Shown here piece by piece: positions 25,428 to 41,352 of a DNA stretch of 64,000 nt; position 1 is the first letter of the stretch, and every line of letters begins with the position of its first letter. The translations under genes and the position numbers were made by a program. Location of the stretch: NCBI RefSeq assembly GCF_003332325.1, contig NZ_CP029295.1, positions 558,001 through 622,000 of the forward strand, written 5' to 3'. Source of the stretch: [Mycoplasma] phocae. Its GTDB lineage: Bacteria > Bacillota_I > Bacilli_A > Mycoplasmatales > Metamycoplasmataceae. The notes under the pieces were generated by a model that searched no databases, was not told the DNA's origin, and saw only the letters and a program-made list of their open reading frames with translations.

Positions 25428-26032
25428 AAAATGCTGCTGGCATCTATTTCAAATTTATTAGAAATTTCTTCGATAGCAAATTTTGCTTCTTTTAGACTAT
25501 TATTTGAAACAGCTATATATTCTTCTATTTTAATCTTTGGTGTTGAAATATCGACATCAGGAATTTGTGACTGTGTTGCTTGTAATTTATCAGCCGTTTC
25601 TTTATAATTTGGAAATGTACTAATAGCATTAAGTAATGTTGATGCTTTAGTTCTTGATACGTATAAATCAATAATGGCTCTTATTTTTTCTTTTTTAATT
25701 TTTGCATATAAATCAAACAAGTCATTAGCTTCATTTTCATATTTGTTAACAAATTGTTCAGGAGTATTATCTGAACTAATAACCGTTTTCTTAACTTCAG
25801 CAACAATAGCTTTTAATCGGTCTTTGAAAATTTCAATGTCTGGATCACGGTCATCTTTAAAATAATTTTCCACTTCACCAACCATATCAAGAATCTTTTT
25901 TTTGGCAAAATTGAAAAATTGATATCTAAGATTTTCCGAAAAAGAGCATGAAGTTACAACAATGGGGACTGTAACAGTTGCAATTGCCCCTAGAGATATG
26001 TATAACTTTTTTTTATTCAATATGTTTTTCAT
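25415..26032 (-). CDS. Lipoprotein of unknown function
   Basis: A 205-residue protein with a mycoplasma-style lipoprotein signal: MKNILNKKKLYISLGAIA, a hydrophobic core, then the lipobox VVTSC with Cys at position 29. The mature part is charged and largely helical (rich in Lys, Glu, Asp and Ile) with no motif I recognise. It should be anchored on the outside of the membrane. No ribosome binding site is evident. It follows a membrane-protein gene after only 44 nt, which contain a terminator, so how it is transcribed is unclear. Its own terminator overlaps its 3' end. Confidence 0.8.
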   Translation of the reverse strand: MKNILNKKKLYISLGAIATVTVPIVVTSCSFSENLRYQFFNFAKKKILDMVGEVENYFKDDRDPDIEIFKDRLKAIVAEVKKTVISSDNTPEQFVNKYENEANDLFDLYAKIKKEKIRAIIDLYVSRTKASTLLNAISTFPNYKETADKLQATQSQIPDVDISTPKIKIEEYIAVSNNSLKEAKFAIEEISNKFEIDASSILKLV

Positions 26033-26045
26033 AACGAAAATTATA

Positions 26046-26070
26046 AATAAAAAACCTAGAATTACTAGGA
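26046..26070 (-). terminator. Terminator after the 362-residue membrane protein gene
   Basis: A stem CCTAG-taatt-CTAGG (arms 26055-26059 and 26065-26069) is followed on the minus strand by TTTTTTATTT. It lies in the 44-nt gap before the lipoprotein gene. Confidence 0.7.
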
Positions 26071-26076
26071 TTTTCT

Positions 26077-27165
26077 TTATAGATTTGAAAAAAACTTCGC
26101 TTCTAAATAATTTTTATACTCATTTAAGAAATCAACTAGATTTTTTTCGTTTGAACTATTACCTAAATCTAAAGAGTATGTAATTGGAGTATTTGGATTA
26201 TAGAAAAGATCTTCAATATCAGAATCACGATATGTTAACCAGTTATTTTTTTGAATTTGTTGATACGCCGGATCTTGTGACCGAACTGTATATAAATATT
26301 CATCATATTTTTTTGCAAATTCTTTTTTATCCATTTGTTCTAAACGACTGGTTTCTTTTATTAATTTTACTTTTTTATCCATTTTTTCCATTCAAGCAAT
26401 TTCTTTTTGAATTGGACTCATATTAGCTATTGATGTCGTGCTATTATCTCCAACAAAACCGAGAATTTTGTGTTCTTGAGCTTGTTGTTGTTCAATAAAA
26501 TCTAATGATTCATTAAAAAAGCGAATTTTAAATATTTGATTTAGATATTCAAAATATCTTTTTTGAAGTGGAATTTTTTGATTACCAATTTTTTTATTAT
26601 ATGCCAAAATAAAATTAGCTAATACTTTCGGAACAAGGGGATTTGCTTTATTGATTTTAGCAACATCGATTCTAATTTCATCAGGAAATGTTTCATCTTT
26701 AATTTCTTTAGTATATTTCATTGAAACTAATTCACTTTCAAGATTTTTTTGTGAATGTTTATATTGTGTTGAATTAAATCCAGTTAAATATAAATATAGA
26801 ATTGCTAAATTAGTTGCTATCAAACCAACAAGTGATAAACCAATAATTGCGTATAATGTGGATAAACTACTTTGCTGTGAATTATCACCGCTAGGAACTC
26901 TCGCAATTAAAATTGCTGAAATAATAATTACTATTAATCAAAGAAATTCGGTAAATAGAATATTATAAAAGGCATTTGATTTAACACGTAATCCTTGAAC
27001 ATATTTAGTAATTAATTCTTGACCTAAAACTTCCTTGGTTTTAATAATACTATTTTTAAAGTTAATCACTAATTTTATTGATCTATACAATACAAAAACA
27101 AATGCTGCGATTAATATTAATAATGCTATTAGCGAAATTCTTGATGTCTGTGTATTATCATTCAT
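26077..27165 (-). CDS. Membrane protein of unknown function
   Basis: A 362-residue protein assembled across two Trp TGA codons. It has a hydrophobic segment at about residues 8-32, two more at about 75-120 (around LWLIVIIISAILIARV and LYAIIGLSLVGLIATNLAILY), then a long soluble charged tail containing a Lys/Glu-rich stretch. I recognise no family motif. It lies 21 nt downstream of another multi-span membrane protein whose topology looks similar (short N-terminus, spans, long cytoplasmic tail). The two may act together. It ends at a clear terminator. Confidence 0.75.
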
Positions 27166-27186
27166 GTTATTCCTTTCCTAAGATTA

Positions 27187-28113
27187 TTAATTTTCTTCTT
27201 CTGTTTTTTCATCATTTTTTTCTACTTCAGGCGCAGCATTTGGTTTGTTTAATTTATTTTCTCTTTCTTTAAAGATAGCAATAATTTTTGATATTAAATC
27301 TTCTCTACTAAACTCTTCAGCTCCATAAATATTTAATTTTTGGGCCATAATAACCAGCTGTTCTTTTGAAAGTCCATTAAGTTTAGCGGCATAGTCAATT
27401 TTATTTGTTTCTTCATTTTCCGCTGCCATTATTATTGGAGTTTGTGATTGATCATTTTTTGTTGATTCGTTATTTTTAAGACCTTGGCCAAATTGATTAT
27501 TAAAAAACGATTGAAGTGAATTAGCAAAAGGATCAGTACTAATATTTCTTTGTGCTATATCAATTTTTAAAGCATAAAATACTCTAATAACTCTATTGCA
27601 TAAAAATTGTCAAGTTGAAAAATATGCAATTATGAAAAATAAAGTTAAAAATATTCTTAAAATTCGATTTAAATCTCATGAGAAAAATCTAAAGTAACTT
27701 ATTCCTGAAAAAATTAAAGTTATTACTTGTAGTATAACAATGCCTAAATATATTCTTGATAAAATAAATGAATAAGCAGAAAAGTCTTGGAATTTTTTTA
27801 TCCTATATAACGAAACCACATGTCATATAAACATTGAAATGGAAATAATAGTGACAAATGTATACCCAATTAAATTTCCAGAATAGTATTGATTTGCTGA
27901 AGCTAAAGCATTTGGTCCTTCAAATATGTCATTGATATAATGGTCGATATAAAATTCTTTTCTACTTGAATACTCAATTAATATTCCAACTTGAAACAGA
28001 ATAATAAATGCAAATATTACTGTAAAAATAAAAAATAATAGTCAGTATTTCTTCTTGCGTTCATTATAAAGTTCTTTTGTAGAATTGTATTTTGCAAAAT
28101 TAGTTTGAAACAT
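27187..28113 (-). CDS. Four-span membrane protein with C-terminal helical domain
   Basis: A 308-residue protein read with TGA as Trp, starting MFQTNFAKYNSTKELYNERK with an AAAAGGAGAAG binding site. There are about four hydrophobic spans between residues 25 and 190. A Gln/Asn-rich linker follows, then a small charged helical segment (YAAKLNGLSKEQLVIMAQKL and on through SREDLISKIIAIF) that looks like a SAP- or Rho-N-type helix-turn motif, then an acidic end. I do not recognise the family. It is co-directional and probably co-transcribed with the following membrane protein. Confidence 0.72.
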
Positions 28114-28167
28114 TATCTTCTCCTTTTCGTCTTAATTAATAATAATATTATATTTTAAAAAAATAAA

Positions 28168-29061
28168 TTATCGTATTTTTGCTTCTTTTGTCATAATATT
28201 TGGAAGTTTAGCTTCAAAATGCATTTGATTTCCGTTTGGATCAATAAAATCAAGTTCTTTAGCGTGAAGACGCTGATTAAAGTCATCAATTTTATGATTA
28301 TATATTGGATCACCATAAATTGGATGTTTTATATAAGCTAAGTGTACGCGAATTTGATGAGTTCTTCCAGTTTTCAAATTACATTTAACTAAAGTTTTTT
28401 TCTTACCGTCAATTTCTAAATAATTAATTACGGAAACAATAGTGTAAGCTTGTTTTGAATTCAATTCAGTTACAGCAAATTTTTGACGATTTTTGATATC
28501 TCTTCCAATAGGCAAATTAATATGAAGTTCTTTATTCTCGATTATTCCATCACAAATTGCATAATAGCTTCGTTTAATTTCGTGATTTTTCAGTAATGAT
28601 GCGAAGTAATTATGAGCTTTATTATTTTTAGCAACTAAAAGTAACCCACTTGTATCCTTATCAATTCGATGAATGATTCCCATTCTCAAGAGTCCATTAA
28701 CATTACTTAAATTATTTTTAAAATGAAACATTAAGGCATTAACTAAAGTATTGTCATGATGTCCCGGGGCAGGATGAACAACCATACCTGAAGGTTTATT
28801 AATTACTAAATAATCATCACATTCATAAACAATATCTAAGGCTATTTCTTGCTCAATTACATTGATTTGTTTATCAATTACCTTGATGACTTCAATTTCA
28901 TCATCAATTTTTAAAAGATATTTATTTTTGTTAATTTTGACTCCATTTACATACACTGCGCCTTGTTCAATTAATTCTTGAATATCATTACGAGAAATAT
29001 TTGAATTATTGGCAATGTATTTATCAATTCTATCGGCATATAAAACTATTAATTTAATCAT
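28168..29061 (-). CDS. rluD: RluD-family pseudouridine synthase
   Basis: A 297-residue enzyme with an N-terminal S4-like RNA-binding domain (RIDKYIANNSNISRNDIQEL, VYVNGVKINKNKY). The catalytic domain has HRIDKDTSGLLLVAKN, whose Asp is the family nucleophile. Further conserved parts are VINKPSGMVVHPAPGH and LKTGRTHQIRVHLAYI. It converts uridines to pseudouridine, probably in 23S rRNA; the RluD subfamily is a fair guess, and RluA or RluC types are possible. No strong binding site stands before the ATG. It is divergent from the YigZ-family gene 75 nt away. Confidence 0.9.
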   Translation of the reverse strand: MIKLIVLYADRIDKYIANNSNISRNDIQELIEQGAVYVNGVKINKNKYLLKIDDEIEVIKVIDKQINVIEQEIALDIVYECDDYLVINKPSGMVVHPAPGHHDNTLVNALMFHFKNNLSNVNGLLRMGIIHRIDKDTSGLLLVAKNNKAHNYFASLLKNHEIKRSYYAICDGIIENKELHINLPIGRDIKNRQKFAVTELNSKQAYTIVSVINYLEIDGKKKTLVKCNLKTGRTHQIRVHLAYIKHPIYGDPIYNHKIDDFNQRLHAKELDFIDPNGNQMHFEAKLPNIMTKEAKIR

Positions 29062-29136
29062 TATGATATGAATTTTAGCATAATCAAATAAATATCTATA
29101 AATAATGATATTTTAATTATAAAATATAAGAGAATT

Positions 29137-29490
29137 ATGAAGATTTATGAAATAAAAAAATCTAAATTTATTGGTTATCTATTAGATGTTGAATCAATTG
29201 AAGATATTAAAAATAAAATTAATAAACTTAGGACACAGCATAAAAAAGCAAGACATGTAGTGTATGCTTATCAATTTATTGATAATAATAACAATGTAAG
29301 AAATGCCTATACCGATGATAAAGAACCTAAGGGTGTAGCCGGAATACCATTGATGATGTTATTAAATAATAAAAAAATATCTAATAAGGCAATTGTCATT
29401 ATTAGATATTTTGGTGGTGTTGAACTTGGAAAGTCCAATTTGCTAAGAGCATATTTGCATACTGCAAAACTAGTTTTAGAAAACGAGTAA
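29137..29490 (+). CDS. YigZ/IMPACT (UPF0029) family protein
   Basis: A 117-residue protein containing KKSKFIGYLLDV, HKKARHVVYAYQF, DDKEPKGVAGIPLMMLL and IVIIRYFGGVELGKSNLLRAY, the hallmark segments of the UPF0029 (IMPACT N-terminal) domain. Only this domain is present; the bacterial C-terminal DUF1949 domain is missing. IMPACT proteins modulate translation-linked responses in eukaryotes, while the bacterial role is unsettled. It is one of the few plus-strand genes in this half and converges with the PQ-loop gene 10 nt downstream. Confidence 0.85.
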   Translation: MKIYEIKKSKFIGYLLDVESIEDIKNKINKLRTQHKKARHVVYAYQFIDNNNNVRNAYTDDKEPKGVAGIPLMMLLNNKKISNKAIVIIRYFGGVELGKSNLLRAYLHTAKLVLENE

Positions 29491-29500
29491 TTTTGGTTTT

Positions 29501-30208
29501 TTAATTTGCAACTTCATAAGCCAATTTGTTTTTTTTGTTGTAGGCATAAATGAAACCAAATTGAAATGCGTAAATAATACCACAAATTATGTTTCAAACA
29601 ATAACTCCAATTAAACCATTTGCTGCTTCAGGAGTTGCTAAGATAGCAAAGATAGAGTGTAATATTCACAACGCACAGTTAAAGATAAATAGTAATGCCA
29701 TATATGGAGTAACTCCATGGAAATTTTTATTTTTAACTCCAATGATAAATTGTGGGAAAAATGCTAATGTAGTGAATGTTGGAACAATTAATGAGAATAT
29801 TAATCCAGAATATCCACTAAATTTCGGAAAGTTAGGCACAGTAAATCTCAAGATAAATGCGATAAATAGCAATATTGAAATGAGTGAGAACGAGGCAATA
29901 CCTGCTATTGCTCCTAACATCATTTTTTTTGTTTTTTTGTCATAGTAGTGGTATAAAAAGTACATTGTAAAGCTATAAATGACACCACATGTAAAGTTTG
30001 AAATAAATATACTAATTGCAGAAGCATCATTTTCAAATCAAACCCCTAATGAAATTCATAATAATAATCCAACATAAAAAATTCAAAATGAGGTGAAATT
30101 AACATTTCCTGTTTTTTTTGTTTTTAGTTGGTGAATTAATTGAGGAACACCTAATGCGATTGTAACACATGCCCCCAAATAACCAAATACTTGCGCTGCT
30201 ATATTCAT
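29501..30208 (-). CDS. PQ-loop/SWEET-like membrane protein
   Basis: A 235-residue membrane protein, read with TGA as Trp, with about seven hydrophobic segments. The start MNIAAQVFGYLGACVTIALG is followed by VPQLIHQLKTKKTGNVNFTS, a clear PQ-loop motif. A second, weaker copy, FFPQFIIGVKNKNFHGVTPY, lies near residue 170. Two PQ-loop repeats of three spans each joined by a linker span is the SWEET/MtN3 architecture; such proteins carry sugars or amino acids. The substrate cannot be told from sequence. It has an ATAGGAAAAT binding site. Confidence 0.78.
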
Positions 30209-30344
30209 ATTTTCCTATTCCTAGAATAAATTTTTATTTTAAAATAAACAATAAAACTTATTATTTTTTAGAATAAATTTATTATTTATAAAATGTCAAT
30301 AATATAATGTTATCATTTTTTGTCTTTTAATGCACTAATAATTT

Positions 30345-30374
30345 TAAAAAAAATAAAAAACACCAATAGGTGTT
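30345..30374 (-). terminator. Terminator of the tRNA operon
   Basis: A stem AACACC-tatt-GGTGTT on the minus strand followed by TTTTATTTTTTT, placed just after tRNA-Phe, the last gene of the cluster. Confidence 0.85.
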
Positions 30375-30388
30375 AGTCATTTCTGAAA

Positions 30389-30464
30389 TGGTGGCTCCGG
30401 CAGGAATCGAACCAGCGACACACGGAGCTTCAATCCGTTGCTCTACCAACTGAGCTACAGAGCC
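30389..30464 (-). tRNA. tRNA-Phe (GAA)
   Basis: A cloverleaf with anticodon loop TTGAAGC flanked by CGGA/TCCG, acceptor GGCTCTG/CGGAGCC and encoded CCA. It is the last gene of an eight-tRNA operon. Confidence 0.96.
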
Positions 30465-30469
30465 AATAA

Positions 30470-30546
30470 TGGCGGTCCAGACGGGAATTGAACCCGCGAT
30501 CTCTTCCGTGACAGGGAAGCGTATTAAACCACTTTACCACTGGACC
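30470..30546 (-). tRNA. tRNA-Asp (GTC)
   Basis: Acceptor GGTCCAG/CTGGACC, anticodon loop CTGTCAC between CTTCC and GGAAG, T-arm GGTTCAATTCC, encoded CCA. It lies 5 nt upstream of tRNA-Phe. Confidence 0.96.
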
Positions 30547-30547
30547 G

Positions 30548-30623
30548 TGGTTGCGGAGACTGGATTCGAACCAGTGACCTTTGGGTTATGAGCCCAACGA
30601 GCTGCCGCCTGCTCTACTCCGCT
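30548..30623 (-). tRNA. Initiator tRNA-fMet (CAT)
   Basis: The anticodon stem has the three G-C pairs typical of initiators (TTGGG-CTCATAA-CCCAA). Positions 1 and 72 do not pair; as I read the ends this is an A-A mismatch rather than the usual C-A. CCA is encoded. Its place between Ser and Asp is the same as in the Bacillus tRNA cluster, which supports initiator identity. Confidence 0.9.
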
Positions 30624-30629
30624 ATATAA

Positions 30630-30720
30630 TGGCGGGCAATGAGGGATTTGAACCCCCGCGGGCCGTGAAGCCCCTGGCAGTTTTCAAGACTGCTCCCTTC
30701 AGCCACTTGGGTAATTGCCC
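30630..30720 (-). tRNA. tRNA-Ser (TGA)
   Basis: A 91-nt class II tRNA with a long variable arm, anticodon loop CTTGAAA between CAGT and ACTG, and encoded CCA. Confidence 0.95.
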
Positions 30721-30721
30721 A

Positions 30722-30797
30722 TGGTGGACCCAACAGGACTCGAACCTGTAACCGACCGGTTATGAGCCGGTTGCTCTAACCATTGAGCTATGGGTCC
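30722..30797 (-). tRNA. tRNA-Ile2 (CAT, lysidine-type)
   Basis: Acceptor GGACCCA/TGGGTCC and anticodon loop CTCATAA in a CCGG/CCGG stem. CAT could mean Met, but the body resembles bacterial tRNA-Ile2 (GGACC... with loop CTCATAA), and the cluster order Met-Ile-Ser-fMet matches Bacillus. It would need TilS to convert C34 to lysidine; no tilS is in this window. Confidence 0.8.
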
Positions 30798-30824
30798 GTG
30801 ACAAAGATGTTGAGCTCGTTCATA

Positions 30825-30901
30825 TGGTAGCACCGAAGAGAGTCGAACTCTTGACCTTCCGGGTATGAACCGGATGCTCTAACCAACTGAGCTACAGTGC
30901 C
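30825..30901 (-). tRNA. Elongator tRNA-Met (CAT)
   Basis: Anticodon loop TTCATAC in a CCGG/CCGG stem, acceptor GGCACTG with a G-U closing pair, encoded CCA. The loop sequence and cluster position fit the elongator Met tRNA. Confidence 0.85.
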
Positions 30902-30905
30902 ATAA

Positions 30906-30982
30906 TGGTGGAGAGGAAGGGACTCGAACCCTCTACCTCCTGCGTGCAAGGCAGGCGCTCTGGCCAGGTGAGCTACCCCCCC
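30906..30982 (-). tRNA. tRNA-Ala (TGC)
   Basis: Anticodon loop CTTGCAC between CCTGC and GCAGG. The acceptor GGGGGGG pairs with CCTCTCC using two G-U pairs. CCA is encoded. Confidence 0.95.
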
Positions 30983-30983
30983 A

Positions 30984-31060
30984 TGGTGAAGAAGACAGGA
31001 TTCGAACCTGCGACCGCTTGAGCCCAAGTCAAGTGCTCTACCAAGCTGAGCTACTTCTCC
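30984..31060 (-). tRNA. tRNA-Pro (TGG)
   Basis: Anticodon loop CTTGGGC between CTTGA and TCAAG, acceptor GGAGAAG, encoded CCA. It is the first gene of the cluster. A TATAAT at 31089-31094 (minus strand) about 29 nt upstream is a likely operon promoter. Confidence 0.95.
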
Positions 31061-31088
31061 ACTACATTGATAATCTTAATGCCTTATT

Positions 31089-31094
31089 ATTATA
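31089..31094 (-). promoter_or_regulatory. Candidate promoter of the tRNA operon
   Basis: A TATAAT hexamer on the minus strand about 29 nt before tRNA-Pro, predicting a start near 31082. The region is very AT-rich and the -35 is unclear. Confidence 0.4.
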
Positions 31095-31130
31095 TATAAT
31101 TTTAAAAAGTTTTTTATAAAAAAATATTTT

Positions 31131-32396
31131 TTAAAAATCTTCTTCATTTCATACAAATTCATAATCTCTAATTCTTATAGTGTCACCATTTTGAACATTA
31201 GACTTTTTAATTAATTCATAAACTCCAAGAGCTTTTAATTTAGCATTAAATCTTCATAAGTTATCCAAAGAAACAACTGGAATTCGATCATAAACATAAA
31301 AAACATCATCTCCAACTATTTCATAAGTGTTATTATTAATTTTTATTATATTAATAGGAGCTTTATTTAATGAAATAGTAACAACTTCATCATTTAATGT
31401 AATATTTTGTAAAGTATTATTTTCTTGAACTTTTTCATATAATAGTTTTTTAATTTCATCTATGTTGTCATTTGTTATGGCAGAATATGAAATTAATTTA
31501 ACATTTGGATATTTTTGTTCGAATAATTTTTTATGCTCTTCAAAATCTGGTAAATCATTTTTATTAGCAATTACTACTTGCGGAAGTTTTTCTAAATTCA
31601 AATTATATTCTCGTAATTCAAAATTAATAATCTCATAATCTTCAATCGGATTTTTATCAGCAGACCCAAAATCAATAATATGCGCAATAATTTTGCAACG
31701 CTCTATGTGTTTTAAAAAACGAATACCAAGACCCTTGCCCTCATGAGCTTTTTCAATTAATCCCGGTAAGTCAGCAACAACATATGAATGATCAAAATAT
31801 TTAACCAAGCCAAGCTGTGGAACTAATGTTGTAAAATCATAATCAGCAATTTTTGGTTTGGCATTTGATATTTGCGCTAAAGTTGAACTTTTGCCCGCAC
31901 TCGGTTTGCCAATAAAACCAACATCGGCTAAGACTTTTAAAATTAAATGAATTTGAAATTTTTCACCCCTTAACCCATTTTCACAAATTCGTGGTGCGGT
32001 ATTACGGCTAGACTTAAAATGCAGATTTCCTCTACCACCCTTGCCGCCTTTGGCAATTAAATAATTTTTTTCTTCAACAATGTCAGCTTTTAATTTTCCA
32101 TCAACATAAACCATAGTTCCTAGTGGTACTTTGATAAATAAATCATCACCTTTTGCCCCGTAGGCATTTTTTGGTTTACCGTTTTCTCCTGATTTTGCAA
32201 CAATTTTGTTTTGATAATAAAATGGTAAAAGCGTATTTTGACCAGTATCACCAACAAAATATACATCACCGCCATCACCGCCATCACCGCCATCAGGTCC
32301 ACCACGATCAACGTTAGCCTCACGACGAAAACTAATTATTCCATTACCACCATCTCCTGCTTGCACAGAGATTTTAACTTCATCTATAAATTTCAT
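31131..32396 (-). CDS. obg: GTPase Obg (CgtA)
   Basis: A 421-residue protein once the Trp TGA at 31254-31256 is read through. The N-terminal glycine-rich Obg fold includes GGDGGDGGDVYFVGD. The GTPase domain has GFIGKPSAGKSSTLAQ (P-loop), VADLPGLI (G3) and ANKND (G4). A C-terminal OCT domain ends WNEEDF. Obg binds the large ribosomal subunit and couples its assembly to GTP levels. It lies between metG and the tRNA operon. The length equals that of standard three-domain Obg. Confidence 0.97.
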
Positions 32397-32492
32397 GCTA
32401 CTATTTTATCAAATTTAAACCCTTTTTTTAGTCATTAATTTATTCAGTTTAAGTATTTTAAACATTCTAAAAAAATAAAATAAAAAAGAAAA

Positions 32493-34836
<2,344 letters not shown>

Positions 34837-34866
34837 AATTAATAAATTATAAATGATAAAAAGCAT

Positions 34867-35528
34867 AATATTTGCATCTTATTCTTATAAAATCATAGAA
34901 TTAGTACAATAATAAATTTATTGTAAAAAAATTTGTTTTTGCTTTAATTTTGTGATTAATGATTTAGAATAAGTTTTCACAATTTCTTTAAATTTTTCAC
35001 TTATGATTCATTACCAATATTGATAATAAAATCTATTTTGCTGTTAAGTACTAAGCCCTATTAATTTAACCATTACAATATATAATAGAGTTTATTTTAA
35101 TAAAAATTTTTATACATTATTAATTAATATTGGAGAATAAATGAGATTATATTTAAAGAAAATGAATTATTTCTAATTAAAAATCAATTAAAAAAGGAAA
35201 TATTTTTCGCAATTTTAAAGCAATTAATTTAGATATGTAGGAATTTGATTTAAAACAATTAAGCAGCCAAAAGAAAATTAATTTCTATTGATAGTTAGCG
35301 TTTTTGAAATGGAAACAACAAAATTCATGAATAAGTTTATGGAAAAATCATGTTCAATAGTAGCAATTAGTTATAATTTGCCATTTGCATACAAATGCTG
35401 ATGTTTAATTAAAAATAATAGCAAAGTTATTATCTTAGCGAATTTCGCTATAATGATTTTTCAGACAAAACTGATTGAATTAGGTTTATTAACAAGAGCA
35501 GTTTCTATAGTTGTTAATGTAAATTTTT
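34867..35528. other. Intergenic region downstream of the rRNA operon
   Basis: About 660 nt without a supported gene. A plus-strand frame from about 35309 stays open with one TGA, but it runs through the rRNA terminator and processing stem, so it is most likely chance. The remaining sequence is low-complexity AT. Confidence 0.5.
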
Positions 35529-35564
35529 ATAAAAAAAATAATCCACGTTTAAATAGGGATTATT
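35529..35564 (-). terminator. Terminator of the 16S-23S operon
   Basis: A stem AATAATCC/GGATTATT (arms 35557-35564 and 35537-35544 when read leftward) followed on the minus strand by a run of T, about 80 nt after the 23S 3' end. Confidence 0.8.
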
Positions 35565-35589
35565 TATTTTTTTGTTGCCAAAGGCATTT

Positions 35590-35613
35590 TTGTTCTCTGA
35601 AAACTGAATATCG
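35590..35613 (-). other. 23S processing stem, 3' arm
   Basis: This 24-nt stretch is complementary, with one mismatch, to 38655-38678 on the other side of the 23S gene. The two arms would form the stem that encloses pre-23S RNA for RNase III cleavage. Confidence 0.75.
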
Positions 35614-35644
35614 TTGTAATTTAGATTAATCTGCTATAGAATTC

Positions 35645-38548
<2,904 letters not shown>

Positions 38549-38654
38549 TTTGTTATTGTTTGTTGTATGACCTATTGTTTTCTTTAATTTTGATATATAT
38601 ATTCTATAGGTTGATCTAAACTTTGAAATATTAATTAATATAATTTTTCAATGT

Positions 38655-38678
38655 CGATATTCAGTTTTCAAAGAACAA
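38655..38678 (-). other. 23S processing stem, 5' arm
   Basis: The partner of 35590-35613. It contains the shared element AGTTTTCAAAGAAC that also occurs in the 16S leader. It lies in the 16S-23S spacer. Confidence 0.75.
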
Positions 38679-38699
38679 ATATAGAGAGATAGATCTCTC

Positions 38700-38715
38700 A
38701 AAACTGAATACGAAT
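38700..38715 (-). other. 16S processing stem, 3' arm
   Basis: AAAACTGAATACGAAT (plus strand) is the exact complement of 40331-40346 upstream of 16S. Together they close the pre-16S stem. Confidence 0.8.
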
Positions 38716-38743
38716 ATTTTTTCCATAACTAGGTGTACTCCGT

Positions 38744-40267
<1,524 letters not shown>

Positions 40268-40330
40268 TGATTTTGGTTGTTATTTTTGTTTTTTTGTTAT
40301 TTAAATTATTTTTTAAATTGACGTTATGGT

Positions 40331-40346
40331 ATTCGTATTCAGTTTT
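40331..40346 (-). other. 16S processing stem, 5' arm
   Basis: ATTCGTATTCAGTTTT (plus strand) pairs perfectly with 38700-38715, so pre-16S is enclosed in a 16-bp stem. Its flank TCAAAGAAC is shared with the 23S stem. Confidence 0.8.
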
Positions 40347-40389
40347 CAAAGAACTATCTAGGCACAACTTAATAAATTGCACAATTACT

Positions 40390-40420
40390 ATTATACATAT
40401 TTTATTTTTTTTAATGTAAA
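40390..40420 (-). promoter_or_regulatory. rRNA operon promoter
   Basis: On the minus strand, TTTACA (40415-40420) and TATAAT preceded by TG (40390-40395) are separated by 19 nt. This predicts a start near 40383, about 115 nt ahead of mature 16S. The nusG terminator lies just upstream, so the operon is insulated. Confidence 0.6.
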
Positions 40421-40439
40421 AATTATTTAAAAATTTTTG

Positions 40440-40465
40440 CAAAAAAATATATGCAATTGCATATA
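40440..40465 (-). terminator. Terminator after nusG
   Basis: A perfect palindrome TATATGCAATTGCATATA at 40448-40465, followed on the minus strand by seven T, sits 15 nt after the nusG stop. Confidence 0.75.
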
Positions 40466-40479
40466 CGTTTTAAACTATA

Positions 40480-41061
40480 CTATCCACAAACTTCTAAATC
40501 TTCATATGAAAATTCAGTTGGCACTTTTCTACCAAATTGTTCGATATTAACAAAAGCTTTTTGGGTACGATCATTATTTTTAATAATATCGCCAACTTCA
40601 CCTTTAAAAATTCCGTCTTTGATTTTTACAAAAGTTCCTTCTTTAAAAGCGGTTTCGATATCACCTCTGGCAAATTTATCATTTAAATTAATTTCCACAT
40701 CGATCATTTTTTGAAAATTACGTTCGCTAATTGGAGTTGGTTTTGCTCCTTTACCACTTGATCCGATTAGACCAGTCACATATTGGGTGTTACGAACTAA
40801 ATATCACGATTCGTCAGTCATTACCATATTTAAAAAGATATATCCTTTATATATATTAATATAACGAACGGTAAATTCTTCACCCCGCGATTTTTTTTCT
40901 AATTCCTTATTTGATAGATGTGGCGTCTTGAAAATTTTAATTTCATGAAAAAGATCTTCTTTTTGCTCAGCTACAATTTTATTTTTTAAGGCTTCAACGA
41001 CATTATCTTCTTTTCCCGATACCGTTGAAATCATATATCATTTAAAATCTTTGTTTTCCAT
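40480..41061 (-). CDS. nusG: Transcription termination/antitermination factor NusG
   Basis: A 193-residue protein read with TGA as Trp. It starts MENKDFKWYMISTVSGKEDN, the NGN domain that clamps RNA polymerase. GKGAKPTPISERNFQ leads into the C-terminal KOW domain (EGTFVKIKDGIFKGEVGDI). It is last in the rpmG-secE-nusG operon, an order conserved widely in bacteria, with a terminator just after it. It stands directly before the rRNA promoter, although its product would act on all transcripts. Confidence 0.96.
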
Positions 41062-41076
41062 TTCTTTTGCTCATTT

Positions 41077-41352
41077 CTAAATTTTTATTCCTAGCACATT
41101 TCATAATCCAGTAAATCCTAAAGTTATCAAAAAACAAAAAATTGCCATAATTACTAAAAAGACAATAGTGATTCCGAATCAGCGTCATGACTTTGAACTT
41201 TTCGGTCAAATAATTCGTTTAATTTCCTTAAATCAATTTTTAACCGTGGAATGTTTGATCCCATTTGTTTTTCTCTGCATACGATCAAGTTCTTTTTTTT
41301 GTTTCCTTAATTGTTTTGCTTTTAATTTTTCAGCTTTAAGATCCTCATTCAT
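41077..41352 (-). CDS. secE: Preprotein translocase subunit SecE
   Basis: A 91-residue protein, broken by five TGA(Trp) codons in the standard code. It has a charged N-terminal half (KAEKLKAKQLRKQKKELDRM), the amphipathic segment WFKEIKRIIWPKSSKSW typical of SecE, then one membrane span (ITIVFLVIMAIFCFLITLGF). It stabilises SecY in the export channel. Its ATG overlaps the rpmG stop by one base (TAATG), and an AGAGGA binding site lies inside rpmG. Confidence 0.95.

Noticed and set aside
35309-35636. Plus-strand frame open for about 108 codons (one TGA) with faint likeness to a sugar-phosphate isomerase-type regulator
   Set aside because: It runs through the rRNA terminator and the 23S processing stem, lacks a ribosome binding site and is probably chance in AT-rich DNA.
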